Below, piece after piece: positions 1-7,646 of a stretch of 64,000 nucleotides of DNA. Positions within the stretch are counted from its first letter, which is position 1, and each line of letters begins with the position of its first letter. A program made the translations under genes and the position numbers. Below the pieces are notes generated by a model. That model had not been told where the DNA came from, searched no databases, and worked only from the letters and a program-made list of their open reading frames with translations. The DNA is from Streptomyces buecherae. GTDB lineage: Bacteria > Actinomycetota > Actinomycetes > Streptomycetales > Streptomycetaceae. Location: the NCBI RefSeq assembly GCF_014295035.1, contig NZ_CP060404.1, positions 1,716,001-1,780,000 on the forward strand. Direction: 5' to 3'.

Positions 1-1271
1 ACGACGATGCGGGCCTGGCCTCGGTAGCCGTCCACGTACAGGCTGGCGCCCGCCACCTGGCCCAGGTCCTGGTCGATGACGCGTACGCGGCGGCCCGCGC
101 GCTTCGCCTCGGCGGCGGTCAGGCCCACCGCCGCCACCTCGGGGTCGGTGAACACGACCTGTGGAGCGCCGGCGCGGTCGGCGGTGGCGGCGTGCGCGCC
201 CCACGGGTCGGTCTCCAGGAGCGGCAGGCCCTGCGCCCGGGCGGCGATGACGGCGCCCGCGACGCGCGCCTGGTACTTGCCCTGGTGGGTCAGCAGCGCC
301 CGGTGGTTGGCGTCGCCCACCGCGTACAGCCAGCCGCCCGCCACGTCCCGCACCTGACAGGTGTCGTCCACGTCGAGCCACGCGCCGGGGGTCAGCTCGA
401 CCGTCTCCAGGCCGATGTCGTCGGTGCGCGGCGCCCGGCCGGTAGCGAAGAGGACCTCGTCCGCTTCGAGGGTGCCGTCCGCGCCCGCCCCGTCGCCGGA
501 GAGGGTGAGCGTGACGGGCCCGGTCGGGTCGGGGCGCCGTACGTCTGTCACCGACGTGCCGGTACGGAGGTCCACGCCGGCCTCGGTGAGCGCGGCGGCG
601 ACGAGTTCGCCGGCGAACGGCTCCATCCGGGGTAGCAGGCCCTGGCCACGGACCAGCAGGGTCACCTCGGCGCCGAGCGCCCGCCAGGCGGTGGCCATCT
701 CGACGGCGACGACGCCGCCGCCCACCACGGCGAGCCGCCCCGGGACGCTGGCGGCGCTGGTGGCCTCGCGGCTCGTCCACGGCCGCGCGTCGGCGAGCCC
801 GGGCAGGTCGGGCAGGGCGGCGCGGCTGCCGGTGCAGACCGCGACGGCGTGCCGCGCGGTGAGCGTGCGCTGTCGGCCGTCCGGCTCCGTCACCGTGACC
901 CGCCGGGGCCCGTCGAGGCGTCCGTGCCCGCGCACCAGGTCGATCCCCGCCGAGTCCAGCCACTGGGCCTGGCCGTCGTCCTTCCAGTGCGAGGCGAACG
1001 CGTCACGGTGGGCCAGCACGGCCGACGCGTCCAACGGCCCGGTCACGGCCTGCCGCAGCCCCGGCGTGCGCCGGGCGTCAGCCTGCGCGAGTACCGGGCG
1101 CAGCAGTGCCTTGCTGGGCATGCAGGCCCAGTACGAGCACTCGCCGCCGACCAGTTCGCTCTCCACGACGACGGCGGACAGGCCCTGTGCGTGCGCCCGG
1201 TCGGCCAGGTTCTCGCCGACCGGGCCAGCGCCCAGGACGATGACGTCGTACGTATCCATGGCGGCGTCCAT
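1..1271 (-). CDS. FAD/NAD(P) disulfide oxidoreductase (partial, 3' end outside window)
   Basis: A pyridine nucleotide-disulfide oxidoreductase of the dihydrolipoyl dehydrogenase/mercuric reductase type. Near the N-terminus is the FAD-binding motif VLGAGPVGE (residues 12-20), followed by GGECSYWACMPSK, which holds the redox pair C45 and C50 (CX4C). A second Rossmann motif, VVGGGVVAVEMA, should bind NAD(P)H. The chain ends at the window edge, so the C-terminal dimerisation domain and its His-Glu pair cannot be checked. I chose the ATG at 1271 because GAGAGAG lies just upstream; an in-frame ATG at 1259 is possible. The WACMPSK variant is common in a Streptomyces group whose substrate is unknown, so no disulfide substrate is assigned. 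Confidence 0.85.
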   Translation of the reverse strand, partial: MDAAMDTYDVIVLGAGPVGENLADRAHAQGLSAVVVESELVGGECSYWACMPSKALLRPVLAQADARRTPGLRQAVTGPLDASAVLAHRDAFASHWKDDGQAQWLDSAGIDLVRGHGRLDGPRRVTVTEPDGRQRTLTARHAVAVCTGSRAALPDLPGLADARPWTSREATSAASVPGRLAVVGGGVVAVEMATAWRALGAEVTLLVRGQGLLPRMEPFAGELVAAALTEAGVDLRTGTSVTDVRRPDPTGPVTLTLSGDGAGADGTLEADEVLFATGRAPRTDDIGLETVELTPGAWLDVDDTCQVRDVAGGWLYAVGDANHRALLTHQGKYQARVAGAVIAARAQGLPLLETDPWGAHAATADRAGAPQVVFTDPEVAAVGLTAAEAKRAGRRVRVIDQDLGQVAGASLYVDGYRGQARIV

Positions 1272-1582
1272 CACAACCCGCTCTCTCTGTTGGCGACGGG
1301 GACCCACGGTCCTCGGCAACGGCTCGGCTACGGCGTGACCGGGGCCCACGGCCACAGTCGCGGCCACGGTCACGCCATCGGCGACGCGACCCGGTCCGGC
1401 GCGGATTCGGCGCGGCTCGGTGCGAGCTGCTCGGTCCGCTGTCGGCTGGCCCGGGTCGCGCCCTCCGCAAGGCTCCATCCTTACCCCGGCGCTCGGGGCG
1501 AGCCACCCGGCGGCGCGGAATGGGCAACGGGTCGCGGTGCCGGGCGCCCCGACCGGGCGTACGCCGGGGTCTTCGGAACCGG

Positions 1583-1620
1583 TTTCGGGGCACGACGGCG
1601 ACTTTCGGGGTACGACGGCG
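1583..1620. repeat. Tandem direct repeat of about 20 bp in the 1272-1677 gap
   Basis: Two adjacent copies of TTTCGGGG(c/t)ACGACGGCG start at 1583 and 1603. They lie between the start of the oxidoreductase and the end of rsgA. Apart from this repeat and the hairpin at 1621-1660, I see nothing convincing in this 406-bp gap. Confidence 0.6.
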
Positions 1621-1660
1621 GCCACGGGGGCCGGGTCCGAGCGGGCCCGGCCCCCGTGGC
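1621..1660 (-). terminator. Strong hairpin terminator after rsgA
   Basis: A perfect inverted repeat: GCCACGGGGGCCGGG at 1621-1635 pairs with 1646-1660 around a 10-nt loop. It begins 17 bp beyond the rsgA stop codon in the direction of transcription. There is no U tract, as is usual for Streptomyces terminators. Confidence 0.75.
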
Positions 1661-1677
1661 GTCACGCGCCCGGCGGG

Positions 1678-2871
1678 TCACGGCTTGCGCTGCACGCCCC
1701 GCTTGCGTTCCATCATGTGCCGGCCGAGCGCCTGCCGTTGCTTCCAGTCGCGCCGCATCTCGGCCCGCATCCGGGCGTCGGTGCGGGCCGAGATGCGCTC
1801 GTTCTCGCGCAGGAGCTTGCGGTAGCTGTCCAGCCGGCGCTGCTGGAGCGAGCCGTCCTCGACCGCGGCGAGGACCGCGCAGTGCGGCTCCGCCTGGTGG
1901 GCGCAGTCGTGGAACCTGCACTGCTCGGCCAGCGCCTCGATCTCGGAGAACACGCGGGCGACGCCGTCCTCCGCGTCCCACAGCCCGACGCCGCGCAGCC
2001 CGGGGGTGTCGATGAGCACCCCGCCCCAGGGCAGTGCGAGCAGGTTGCGGGTGGTGGTGGTGTGCCGGCCCTTGCCGTCCATGTCGCGGGTGGCCTGTAC
2101 CTCCTGCGCGTCCTCGCCGACGAGCGCGTTGGCCAGCGTGGACTTGCCGGCGCCGGACTGGCCGAGCAGTACGGCCGTGCCGCCGGCGAGCGAGGCGGCG
2201 AGGATGTCCACGCCCTCGCCGGTGGCCGCGCTGACCGCGAGGACCTGCACGCCGGGCGCGGTGTTCTCGCAGTCGGCGACCAGGTGGCCGAGCGTGGCCG
2301 CGTCGTCCACCAGGTCCGCCTTGGTCAGCACGACCAGCGGCGTCGCCCCGCTCTCCCAGGCCAGGGCCAGGAACCGCTCCACCCGCCCGAGGTCGAGTTC
2401 GACCGCGAGCGAGACGGCGATCAGGGTGTGGTCGACGTTGGCGGCCAGGATCTGGCCCTCGGACCGCTGCGAGGAGGTGGAGCGCACGAAGGCGGTACGG
2501 CGCGGCAGCAGCGTCCGCACGTACCGCGGGTCGCTGCCGTCGGGGTCGAGCGCGGCCCAGTCACCCGTGCACACCACCCGCAGCGGGTCGTGCGGCGTGA
2601 CGTACTCGGTGTCCGCGCGGACCAGGCCGTACGGGGTGACGCTGTCGCACTGGCCACGGTCGACCCGCACCACGCGCCCGGGCACCAGCCCCTGCGCGGC
2701 GTACGGGGCGAACTCGGCCTCCCAGTGCGCGTCCCAGCCGTACGGGGCGAGCGGGTGCGCGGCGGAGGAGTCGGACGAACCAAGGGAACCAGTGGGACCG
2801 TCGGAACCAGGGGAACCAGTGGAACCGGAGGAGAGAGAGGAAAGGGAGAAGCGAGGGGAAGAGGAAGACAC
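1678..2871 (-). CDS. rsgA: Ribosome small subunit-dependent GTPase RsgA
   Basis: A circularly permuted GTPase that acts in late maturation of the 30S subunit. The permuted order is visible: TKADLVDD (G4) comes first, then the P loop GQSGAGKST, then DTPG (G3). The C-terminal zinc region reads CRFHDCAHQAEPHC. An OB-like segment (RVVRVDRGQCD) precedes the G domain. I chose the GTG at 2871 because GAAGGG lies upstream; the reading frame stays open to 2991, but that extension does not look like the family. Residues about 2-37 are Ser/Gly/Pro repeats encoded by simple-sequence DNA, while the conserved protein starts near LAPYGWD. A hairpin terminator follows and a short ORF precedes it. Confidence 0.92.
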   Translation of the reverse strand: MSSSSPRFSLSSLSSGSTGSPGSDGPTGSLGSSDSSAAHPLAPYGWDAHWEAEFAPYAAQGLVPGRVVRVDRGQCDSVTPYGLVRADTEYVTPHDPLRVVCTGDWAALDPDGSDPRYVRTLLPRRTAFVRSTSSQRSEGQILAANVDHTLIAVSLAVELDLGRVERFLALAWESGATPLVVLTKADLVDDAATLGHLVADCENTAPGVQVLAVSAATGEGVDILAASLAGGTAVLLGQSGAGKSTLANALVGEDAQEVQATRDMDGKGRHTTTTRNLLALPWGGVLIDTPGLRGVGLWDAEDGVARVFSEIEALAEQCRFHDCAHQAEPHCAVLAAVEDGSLQQRRLDSYRKLLRENERISARTDARMRAEMRRDWKQRQALGRHMMERKRGVQRKP

Positions 2872-2929
2872 AGGGTGGCCCTTCGGGAGCGGCCCCGGCC
2901 GGGCGCGACGACGCGCGGCGTAGAGAGGA

Positions 2930-3001
2930 TCAGCCGGGGACCACGGAGGTGGACTTGATGAACTCGCGGAAGCGGGCAGCGCCCAGCGCAACGACAGCCA
3001 T
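2930..3001 (-). CDS. Short 23-codon ORF upstream of rsgA (possible leader peptide)
   Basis: The ORF runs ATG to TGA and begins MAVVALGAAR, with FREFIKSTS in its second half. A near-perfect ribosome binding site, GAGGAGGTG, lies about 8 nt upstream of the ATG, which is stronger than the site of rsgA itself. Further upstream are a -10-like TAGAGT (3076-3071 on the minus strand) and a hairpin with 8-bp arms at 3036-3056. It ends about 58 bp before the rsgA GTG. I do not recognise the peptide. It could be a leader that tunes rsgA translation or a free small protein. No Cys, Trp or other residue run suggests amino-acid attenuation. Confidence 0.5.
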   Translation of the reverse strand: MAVVALGAARFREFIKSTSVVPG

Positions 3002-3218
3002 CGGTCGACACCTCCTCGTCACACACGGTCTGACTTCGGCGGCTTGCTGCCGCCGAGGGGAACAGCGAGCACTCTAGCCCCGGACCGCGCGGCCCGGCCA
3101 CCGCTTTTTCACGGGCCGTCACGCGGGGCTCCTCGGGGGCTTCTCGCGGGGTCGCTCCCGGGGCTTTTCGCGGGTGGCCGCGGGTGTCGGGCGCGGGGGT
3201 GGGCTTGACCGATTCGGT

Positions 3219-3240
3219 GAATTGCGAAACTTCGCAATTC
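3219..3240. promoter_or_regulatory. Perfect 10-2-10 palindrome, likely ArsR-family operator
   Basis: GAATTGCGAA at 3219-3228, a 2-bp spacer, and TTCGCAATTC at 3231-3240 form a perfect dyad. It is far more AT-rich than its surroundings. TTGACC at 3205-3210, just upstream, could be a -35 element. It lies 132 bp before the first arsR start, so autoregulation by the ArsR protein is a natural inference. Confidence 0.55.
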
Positions 3241-3371
3241 GTTGGATGGTGTGCGGGCGGTGCGCAGGGGCGCCCGCGCTCAGCAGCCTGTCGCCGCGCC
3301 GGCCGCCGTCCGGCCCGCGGCCGGGCGCACCCGGCCCGGCCGGAGTGCGGGGAAGTCGAGGTCGAGGGGTC

Positions 3372-3722
3372 GTGTCGGTTCCGCTGTACCAGGCGAAGGC
3401 CGAGTTCTTCCGCATGTTGGGCCACCCTGTGCGGATACGCGTACTGGAGCTGTTGCGGGACGGGCCGCTGCCCGTGCGGGAGTTGTTGGCCGCGATCGAG
3501 GTGGAGCCGTCCGCGCTGTCGCAGCAGCTCGCGGTGTTGCGCCGGTCGGGCTTCGTCACCTCGCGGCGGGACGGTTCGACGGTCGTGTACGCGCTGGCCG
3601 GTGGCGACGTGGCCGCTCTGATGCGGGCCGCCCGGCGCGTCCTGACCGAGATGCTCGCCGGGCGGCACGAGTTGCTCGACGTCCTGCGGGAGGCAGAGCC
3701 GGCGAAGGTGGCGGCGCGGTGA
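3372..3722 (+). CDS. ArsR/SmtB-family winged-helix regulator (copy 1)
   Basis: A DNA-binding repressor of 116 residues. From the GTG start (VSVPLYQAKAEFF) it runs through the ArsR winged helix: HPVRIRVLELL, recognition region PSALSQQLAVLRRSG, and wing RRDGSTVVYAL. No Cys or His metal-site cluster is visible, so a non-metal or novel ligand is likely. GAGGGG lies just ahead of the GTG at 3372; longer in-frame starts give only low-complexity sequence. It is a clear paralogue of the gene at 4409, and an RsbW-like ATPase sits between them. In other Streptomyces, regulators of this sequence type often lie beside SulP-type transporters (from memory), but none is present here. Confidence 0.85.
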   Translation: MSVPLYQAKAEFFRMLGHPVRIRVLELLRDGPLPVRELLAAIEVEPSALSQQLAVLRRSGFVTSRRDGSTVVYALAGGDVAALMRAARRVLTEMLAGRHELLDVLREAEPAKVAAR

Positions 3723-3795
3723 GCGCCACCGTCCCGCGCGGGGCCGCTGGCCCGGCGCGGTCCCCACGGCCGGTGGCCGGTTCGCGGCGCGCGGA

Positions 3796-4245
3796 GTGGC
3801 CGTGATCGGACTCGCCGGGCTGACCGAACTCGCCGCCCTGCCCTACCAGCACCTGCTGACCCTGCCCACCATGCCGTCCGCCGTGCGGGTGGCCCGGGAG
3901 ACGGCCGAGCTGGCGCTGGCCGAGTGGGGCATCAGCGCCGCCGTGCGACACCCGGTCACCGACCCGGCCCTGCTGATCCTGAGCGAGCTGGTGACCAACA
4001 GCGTGCGGCACGCCTCCGCGCTCTCCTCCCAGATCACCATCATGTACGCGGCGAGCCGGGACACCTTCGCCTTCGGGGTGCACGACCGCCACCCGTACCA
4101 GCCGCCGCTGTACGGCGCGATGACCGGCGGCGGCAGCGGGCTCGCCACCGTCGTCCAGCTCACGCTGGAGCTGGCCGGCACCGCGGGCGTGCGGCAGGAC
4201 GCCGACGGCGGCGGCAAGAGCATCTGGGTCACCCTGCCCCTGTGA
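3796..4245 (+). CDS. ATP-binding protein, RsbW/HATPase_c_2-like anti-sigma kinase fold
   Basis: A small single-domain GHKL ATPase of about 149 residues. The N-box-like LILSELVTNSVRHA and the G-box-like GGGSGLATVVQL define the HATPase_c_2 fold typical of the many Streptomyces RsbW/SpoIIAB-like proteins. These usually act by binding sigma factors or phosphorylating anti-sigma antagonists. No sigma factor or STAS antagonist is adjacent, so the partner is unknown. The start is uncertain: GTG at 3796 or 3802, with no clear ribosome binding site. It lies 73 bp after arsR copy 1, so the two may be co-transcribed. Confidence 0.8.
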   Translation: MAVIGLAGLTELAALPYQHLLTLPTMPSAVRVARETAELALAEWGISAAVRHPVTDPALLILSELVTNSVRHASALSSQITIMYAASRDTFAFGVHDRHPYQPPLYGAMTGGGSGLATVVQLTLELAGTAGVRQDADGGGKSIWVTLPL

Positions 4246-4408
4246 CCCCCGCGAGGGGGGCGGCCCGTGGTCCCGGGTCGATCCGTCCGGCGTGCGCGGG
4301 TGAGGATGGCCGCATGCTGAGGAATGCTGGGCGGATGCGTCGCGTGGGGCTCGTGCGGCCCCGGCATCGGTGGGCGGCCGAGCGCGGGGGGAATGGGAGG
4401 CCGGTTCG

Positions 4409-4759
4409 ATGAGCACGCCGCTGTACCAACTCAAGGCCGAGTTCTTCAAGACGCTCGGGCATCCGGTCCGCATCCGCGTACTGGAGCTGCTGAGCCAGCG
4501 CGAGCACGCGGTCGCCGAGCTGCTGCCCGAGGTGGGGGTCGGGCCAGCGCACCTGTCGCAGCAGCTCGCCGTGTTGCGGCGGGCGAACCTGGTCGTGCCC
4601 CGCCGGGAGGGCTCGACCGTCTACTACGCGCTGACCAGCCCCCGCGTCGCCGAACTGCTGGCGACGGCCCGCACCATCCTCACCGGCGTCCTCGCCAACC
4701 AGGCCGAACTGCTCGCCGACCTCCAGGCCGCGACGGCCCGGGCCGACCCGCCGCCCTGA
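4409..4759 (+). CDS. ArsR/SmtB-family winged-helix regulator (copy 2)
   Basis: A 116-residue ArsR protein beginning MSTPLYQLKAEFFKTLGHP, strongly similar to the copy at 3372 across the whole winged helix (HPVRIRVLELL, LSQQLAVLRRANL, RREGSTVYYAL). The ATG at 4409 follows GGGAGG at 4395-4400. The C-terminal helix (ARTILTGVLANQAELLADL) resembles that of copy 1 and is probably the dimer interface. The two copies look like a local duplication interrupted by the RsbW-like gene. A 13-bp tandem repeat begins exactly at its stop codon. Confidence 0.87.
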   Translation: MSTPLYQLKAEFFKTLGHPVRIRVLELLSQREHAVAELLPEVGVGPAHLSQQLAVLRRANLVVPRREGSTVYYALTSPRVAELLATARTILTGVLANQAELLADLQAATARADPPP

Positions 4760-4821
4760 GGCGCTGCCTTGAGGCGCTGCCGTGAGGCGCCGCTTTGAGG
4801 CGCCGCCTTGAGGCCCCGCGC
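4757..4821. repeat. 13-bp tandem repeat starting at the arsR copy 2 stop codon
   Basis: Five successive units of the form TGAGGCGCTGCCT begin at 4757, 4770, 4783, 4796 and 4809; the last is degenerate. The first three bases are the TGA stop of arsR copy 2, so each unit repeats the stop codon. A related 13-bp unit follows glgX at 37906. Confidence 0.8.
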
Positions 4822-4893
4822 GCCCCGGCCACGCGGGTGGCGAGCCGCCGCAGGGAGCACGGCGGCCGGCTGAGGCCGGGACCGACATGTGGC

Positions 4894-4929
4894 GCGGACG
4901 CGGGACGCCGTGGCGCGCCCCGCGTCCGC
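4894..4929. terminator. Hairpin between convergent arsR copy 2 and yihY-like genes
   Basis: GCGGACGCGGG at 4894-4904 pairs perfectly with 4919-4929 around a 14-nt loop. It lies between genes that end at 4759 (plus) and 4976 (minus), so it may serve both directions. Confidence 0.55.
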
Positions 4930-4975
4930 CCGACCGCGTCGGCCGACCTGACCGCGCCGCCCGCCTCGCCCCGCC

Positions 4976-6376
4976 CTACGGTCCGGCGCGGTGCCGGCCG
5001 CGCGCCGAGCCCGTCGGGCGGCCCCGCTCCGGGGCGGGGCCCTGCGGCTCGGCGTCAGCGGGCCGGGGCCCGGTCTCGCCCAGGCCGTACGCGCTCGGGG
5101 GGAAGGGGCCAGGCGGGTAGCTGGGGCGGGGCGGGTAGCGGGGGTCGGTCGCCGGGGCCGGTGGGCGCTCGGGGTCCCGCGGCGGCCTCGCGGCCTCGCG
5201 CGCGGCCTCCTCGGCACGTGCGGTGGGCCGCTGACGCCCGGCGCCGCCCTCCTGGGTGCGCTCGCGCTCGCGCCAGGCGTGCAGCCGCGACCTGACGTCC
5301 TCGGGGGGCAGGAACTGGGCCCAGCGCTCGGGGAACTCCGACGGCGGCTCGGCGTCCGCCCCGTCCCCGTCGCCGTCCTCCGCCAGGGCCGCCGCCTCGG
5401 CGTAGGCGCGGGCCACCGCCCGGCGCCGCTCGCGTTCGCGCTCCTCGCGGGCCGCCGCCGTGGCGACCGAGGGCCAGACCCGGTCCAGGGCGGCGTTGAC
5501 CGCGGCGCCGACCAGGACCGCGAACGCGGACACCCCGATCCACAGCAGTACCGCCACCGGCGCCGCGAGGGAGCCGTAGATGGTGGGGCCCTCGACCGTC
5601 TGGGTCAGGTAGATGCGGAGCAGGAAGCTGCCGAGCACCCACATGGTCAGGGCGATCAGCGCCCCCGGGATGTCCTCCCGCCACGGCGAGCGCACGGGCA
5701 CCGAGACGTGGTAGAGCGTGGTCAGGAAGGCGACGGAGAGCAGGATGACCACGGGCCAGTACAGGACGCGTACGGTGTCCGCGCTGCGCGGGAAGATCTG
5801 CACCACCGCGTCCGGCCCCACCACCATCAGCGGCAGCGCCACCGCCCCCACGAGCAGGGCGACCAGGTAGAGCAGGAAGGCCAGCAGCCGCGTCTTGACG
5901 ATGCCGCGGTGACCTTCGAGCCCGTACATGATCGTGATGGTGTCGACGAAGACGTTCACCGCGCGCGAGCCGGACCACAGGGCGATGGCGAAGCCGAGCG
6001 AGATCACGTCGGGTCTGCCGCCCTCGATGACGTCGTCGAGCAGGGGCCGGGCGATCTCGCTCACGCCCTTGTCCGACAGGACGGTGCCCGAGGCGTCGAG
6101 GATGTTGTCCCGGATGGTGGCGACGGTCTCGGTGTTGGTCCAGGCGTCGAGGTAGCCGAGCAGCCCGATGAGGCCGAGCAGCAGCGGCGGCAGCGAGAGC
6201 AGCGTGAAGAACGCCGCCTCGGCGGCGAGGCCGGTGACCCGGTATTCCAGGCAGGAGTTGACGGTGTCCTTCAGGAGCAGCCACGCCATCTTGCGCTTGG
6301 ACACATGCTGCGACAGGGCACGTGCCCTGTGCAGTCGACCGGTCGGCCGACTGGGGGATTCGTTCGCTGGCTGCAC
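4976..6376 (-). CDS. YihY/virulence factor BrkB family membrane protein
   Basis: A polytopic inner-membrane protein of 466 residues. From the GTG at 6376 (VQPANESPSRPTGRL) a short cytoplasmic stretch leads to KMAWLLLKDTVNSCLEYRVTGLAAEAAFFTLLS in two blocks, the usual start of actinobacterial YihY proteins, and then about six membrane segments, including LLLGLIGLLGYL and LLAFLLYLVALLVGAVAL. The last third (after ALDRVWPSVATAAA) is a hydrophilic, charged and then Pro/Gly-rich cytoplasmic tail of low complexity. Despite the old name, the family is not RNase BN and its substrate is unknown. The ribosome binding site is weak (GAAG). Confidence 0.85.
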   Translation of the reverse strand: MQPANESPSRPTGRLHRARALSQHVSKRKMAWLLLKDTVNSCLEYRVTGLAAEAAFFTLLSLPPLLLGLIGLLGYLDAWTNTETVATIRDNILDASGTVLSDKGVSEIARPLLDDVIEGGRPDVISLGFAIALWSGSRAVNVFVDTITIMYGLEGHRGIVKTRLLAFLLYLVALLVGAVALPLMVVGPDAVVQIFPRSADTVRVLYWPVVILLSVAFLTTLYHVSVPVRSPWREDIPGALIALTMWVLGSFLLRIYLTQTVEGPTIYGSLAAPVAVLLWIGVSAFAVLVGAAVNAALDRVWPSVATAAAREERERERRRAVARAYAEAAALAEDGDGDGADAEPPSEFPERWAQFLPPEDVRSRLHAWRERERTQEGGAGRQRPTARAEEAAREAARPPRDPERPPAPATDPRYPPRPSYPPGPFPPSAYGLGETGPRPADAEPQGPAPERGRPTGSARGRHRAGP

Positions 6377-6466
6377 GTCTTCACCGTATCTGTCCTTTCG
6401 CCCCTGGCTTGCCGGATGACCTGGGCCGATCGCGGGCGGGCGAAGGCCGCGTGGTTGGCTGCCGGC

Positions 6467-7123
6467 ATGACCACCACCGTGACCACCTGGTATCTGGAAC
6501 AGACCGCTCCCGGCGACCTCTCCCCCGCGCCGGCGCCCGACGCCGGGGTGCGGATCGTGCGCGCCGAGGTCCCGAGCCCCGAGTTCAGCCGCTTCCTGTA
6601 CGCCTCCGTCGGCGGGGACATCGCCTGGACAGACCGGCTGGCGTGGACGTACGCCCAGTGGCAGCGGGCGCTGGCCCGCCCCGGCGTGGAGACCTGGGTG
6701 GCGTACGAGCGCGGCACGCCGGCCGGGTACGTCGAGTTGGCGGCCAACCCGCCGGAAGACTCCTCCGACTCCTCCGACTCCTCCGGCTCCGCCGGCTCCG
6801 CCAGTTCCTCCGGGTCCTCCGGCTCCGCCGGCTCCGTGGAGATCGTCTACTTCGGGCTGCTGCCGGCCTTCCGGGGTCGGCGCATCGGCGGGCACCTGCT
6901 GTCGGTCGGGGTCCAGCGGGCGTGGGACCTCGGCGAGCGGTGGCCGGATCTGCCCGCCACCCGGCGGGTGTGGCTGCACACCTGCTCCAAGGACGACGAG
7001 CACGCGCTCGGCAACTACCAGAAGCGCGGCTTCAGCGTCTACCGGACCACGACCGACGAGGAGCCGGAGCCGGTCAGTCCGGGGCCGTGGCCGGGCGCGT
7101 ACCCGGCTCCCACCAGTGCGTAA
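6467..7123 (+). CDS. GNAT-family N-acetyltransferase with Ser-rich insertion
   Basis: A 218-residue acetyltransferase beginning MTTTVTTWYLEQTAPGDL. The acetyl-CoA loop is visible as FRGRRIGGHLL, followed by a C-terminal strand-helix (LGNYQKRGFSVYRT) typical of GNATs. The acceptor is unknown. Residues about 97-122 are an insert of Ser, Gly, Asp and Ala (DSSDSSDSSGSAGS and more) encoded by TCC-rich repeats and placed between two core strands (GYVELAANPP and VEIVYFGLL). It is transcribed divergently from the YihY gene. The ATG at 6467 has no clear Shine-Dalgarno sequence. Confidence 0.85.
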   Translation: MTTTVTTWYLEQTAPGDLSPAPAPDAGVRIVRAEVPSPEFSRFLYASVGGDIAWTDRLAWTYAQWQRALARPGVETWVAYERGTPAGYVELAANPPEDSSDSSDSSGSAGSASSSGSSGSAGSVEIVYFGLLPAFRGRRIGGHLLSVGVQRAWDLGERWPDLPATRRVWLHTCSKDDEHALGNYQKRGFSVYRTTTDEEPEPVSPGPWPGAYPAPTSA

Positions 7124-7260
7124 GGCAGGGTGGTGAGGGCGCGACGCGAACCCCGTTCACTCGTGTGAGCGACCCCACAGCATCCCATTCTGCGAGACTC
7201 CATCGCCCACATATTGGACAATGCTGGACGGTCAACAAAGGCCCGTGCCAGGCTTCCGTC

Positions 7261-7344
7261 ATGTCTAGAGCTGGAATCGCCTTGGTGAGTCGACGACACG
7301 TCGACCTCGGACGCATGTCCAGCGCCATCTGTTCGGCGGGCTGA
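7261..7344 (+). CDS. Putative leader peptide of the sulfate assimilation operon (27 aa)
   Basis: A short ORF beginning MSRAGIALVSRRHVDLGR and ending near SSAICSAG. It carries the RRHVDL-x-R...SA-x-C signature of the putative leader peptides that RefSeq recognises in Streptomyces, often ahead of sulfur or cysteine genes. The single Cys lies four codons from the stop, so cysteine-dependent stalling or attenuation is the likely role. Mycobacterial sulfur genes are known to use comparable Cys-containing leader ORFs. It lies 302 bp ahead of sir, and the rest of the 7124-7646 gap holds no other gene I can support. The ribosome binding site is weak, so translation initiation may itself be controlled. 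Confidence 0.72.
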   Translation: MSRAGIALVSRRHVDLGRMSSAICSAG

Positions 7345-7646
7345 CAGCACAGCACCACCGCGTTTTCCGCCGTCCCCGCCGCCGCGGACGTGCGTGTTCC
7401 GTTGATCTCACGACACCCCGCCCCGGCCCGTCACGGGCCGCCACGCGTCCGCTCGCGCGCGGTTCGGCAGGGGTTCAGCCGGCCCAGCCCGCTAGGTTGC
7501 GGCGCCCTGGCGCGCAGCCGAGAGTTTCAGCGCAGCCCCGCTTTCCCCTGGCTGAGCCCATGCCCGCGCTCAGCCATGTCGCCATCCGCCACGCTCGCCG
7601 CACGCCGTCCCGCACGGCCTCAAGCCGCCCCGAAGGACATATCGCC

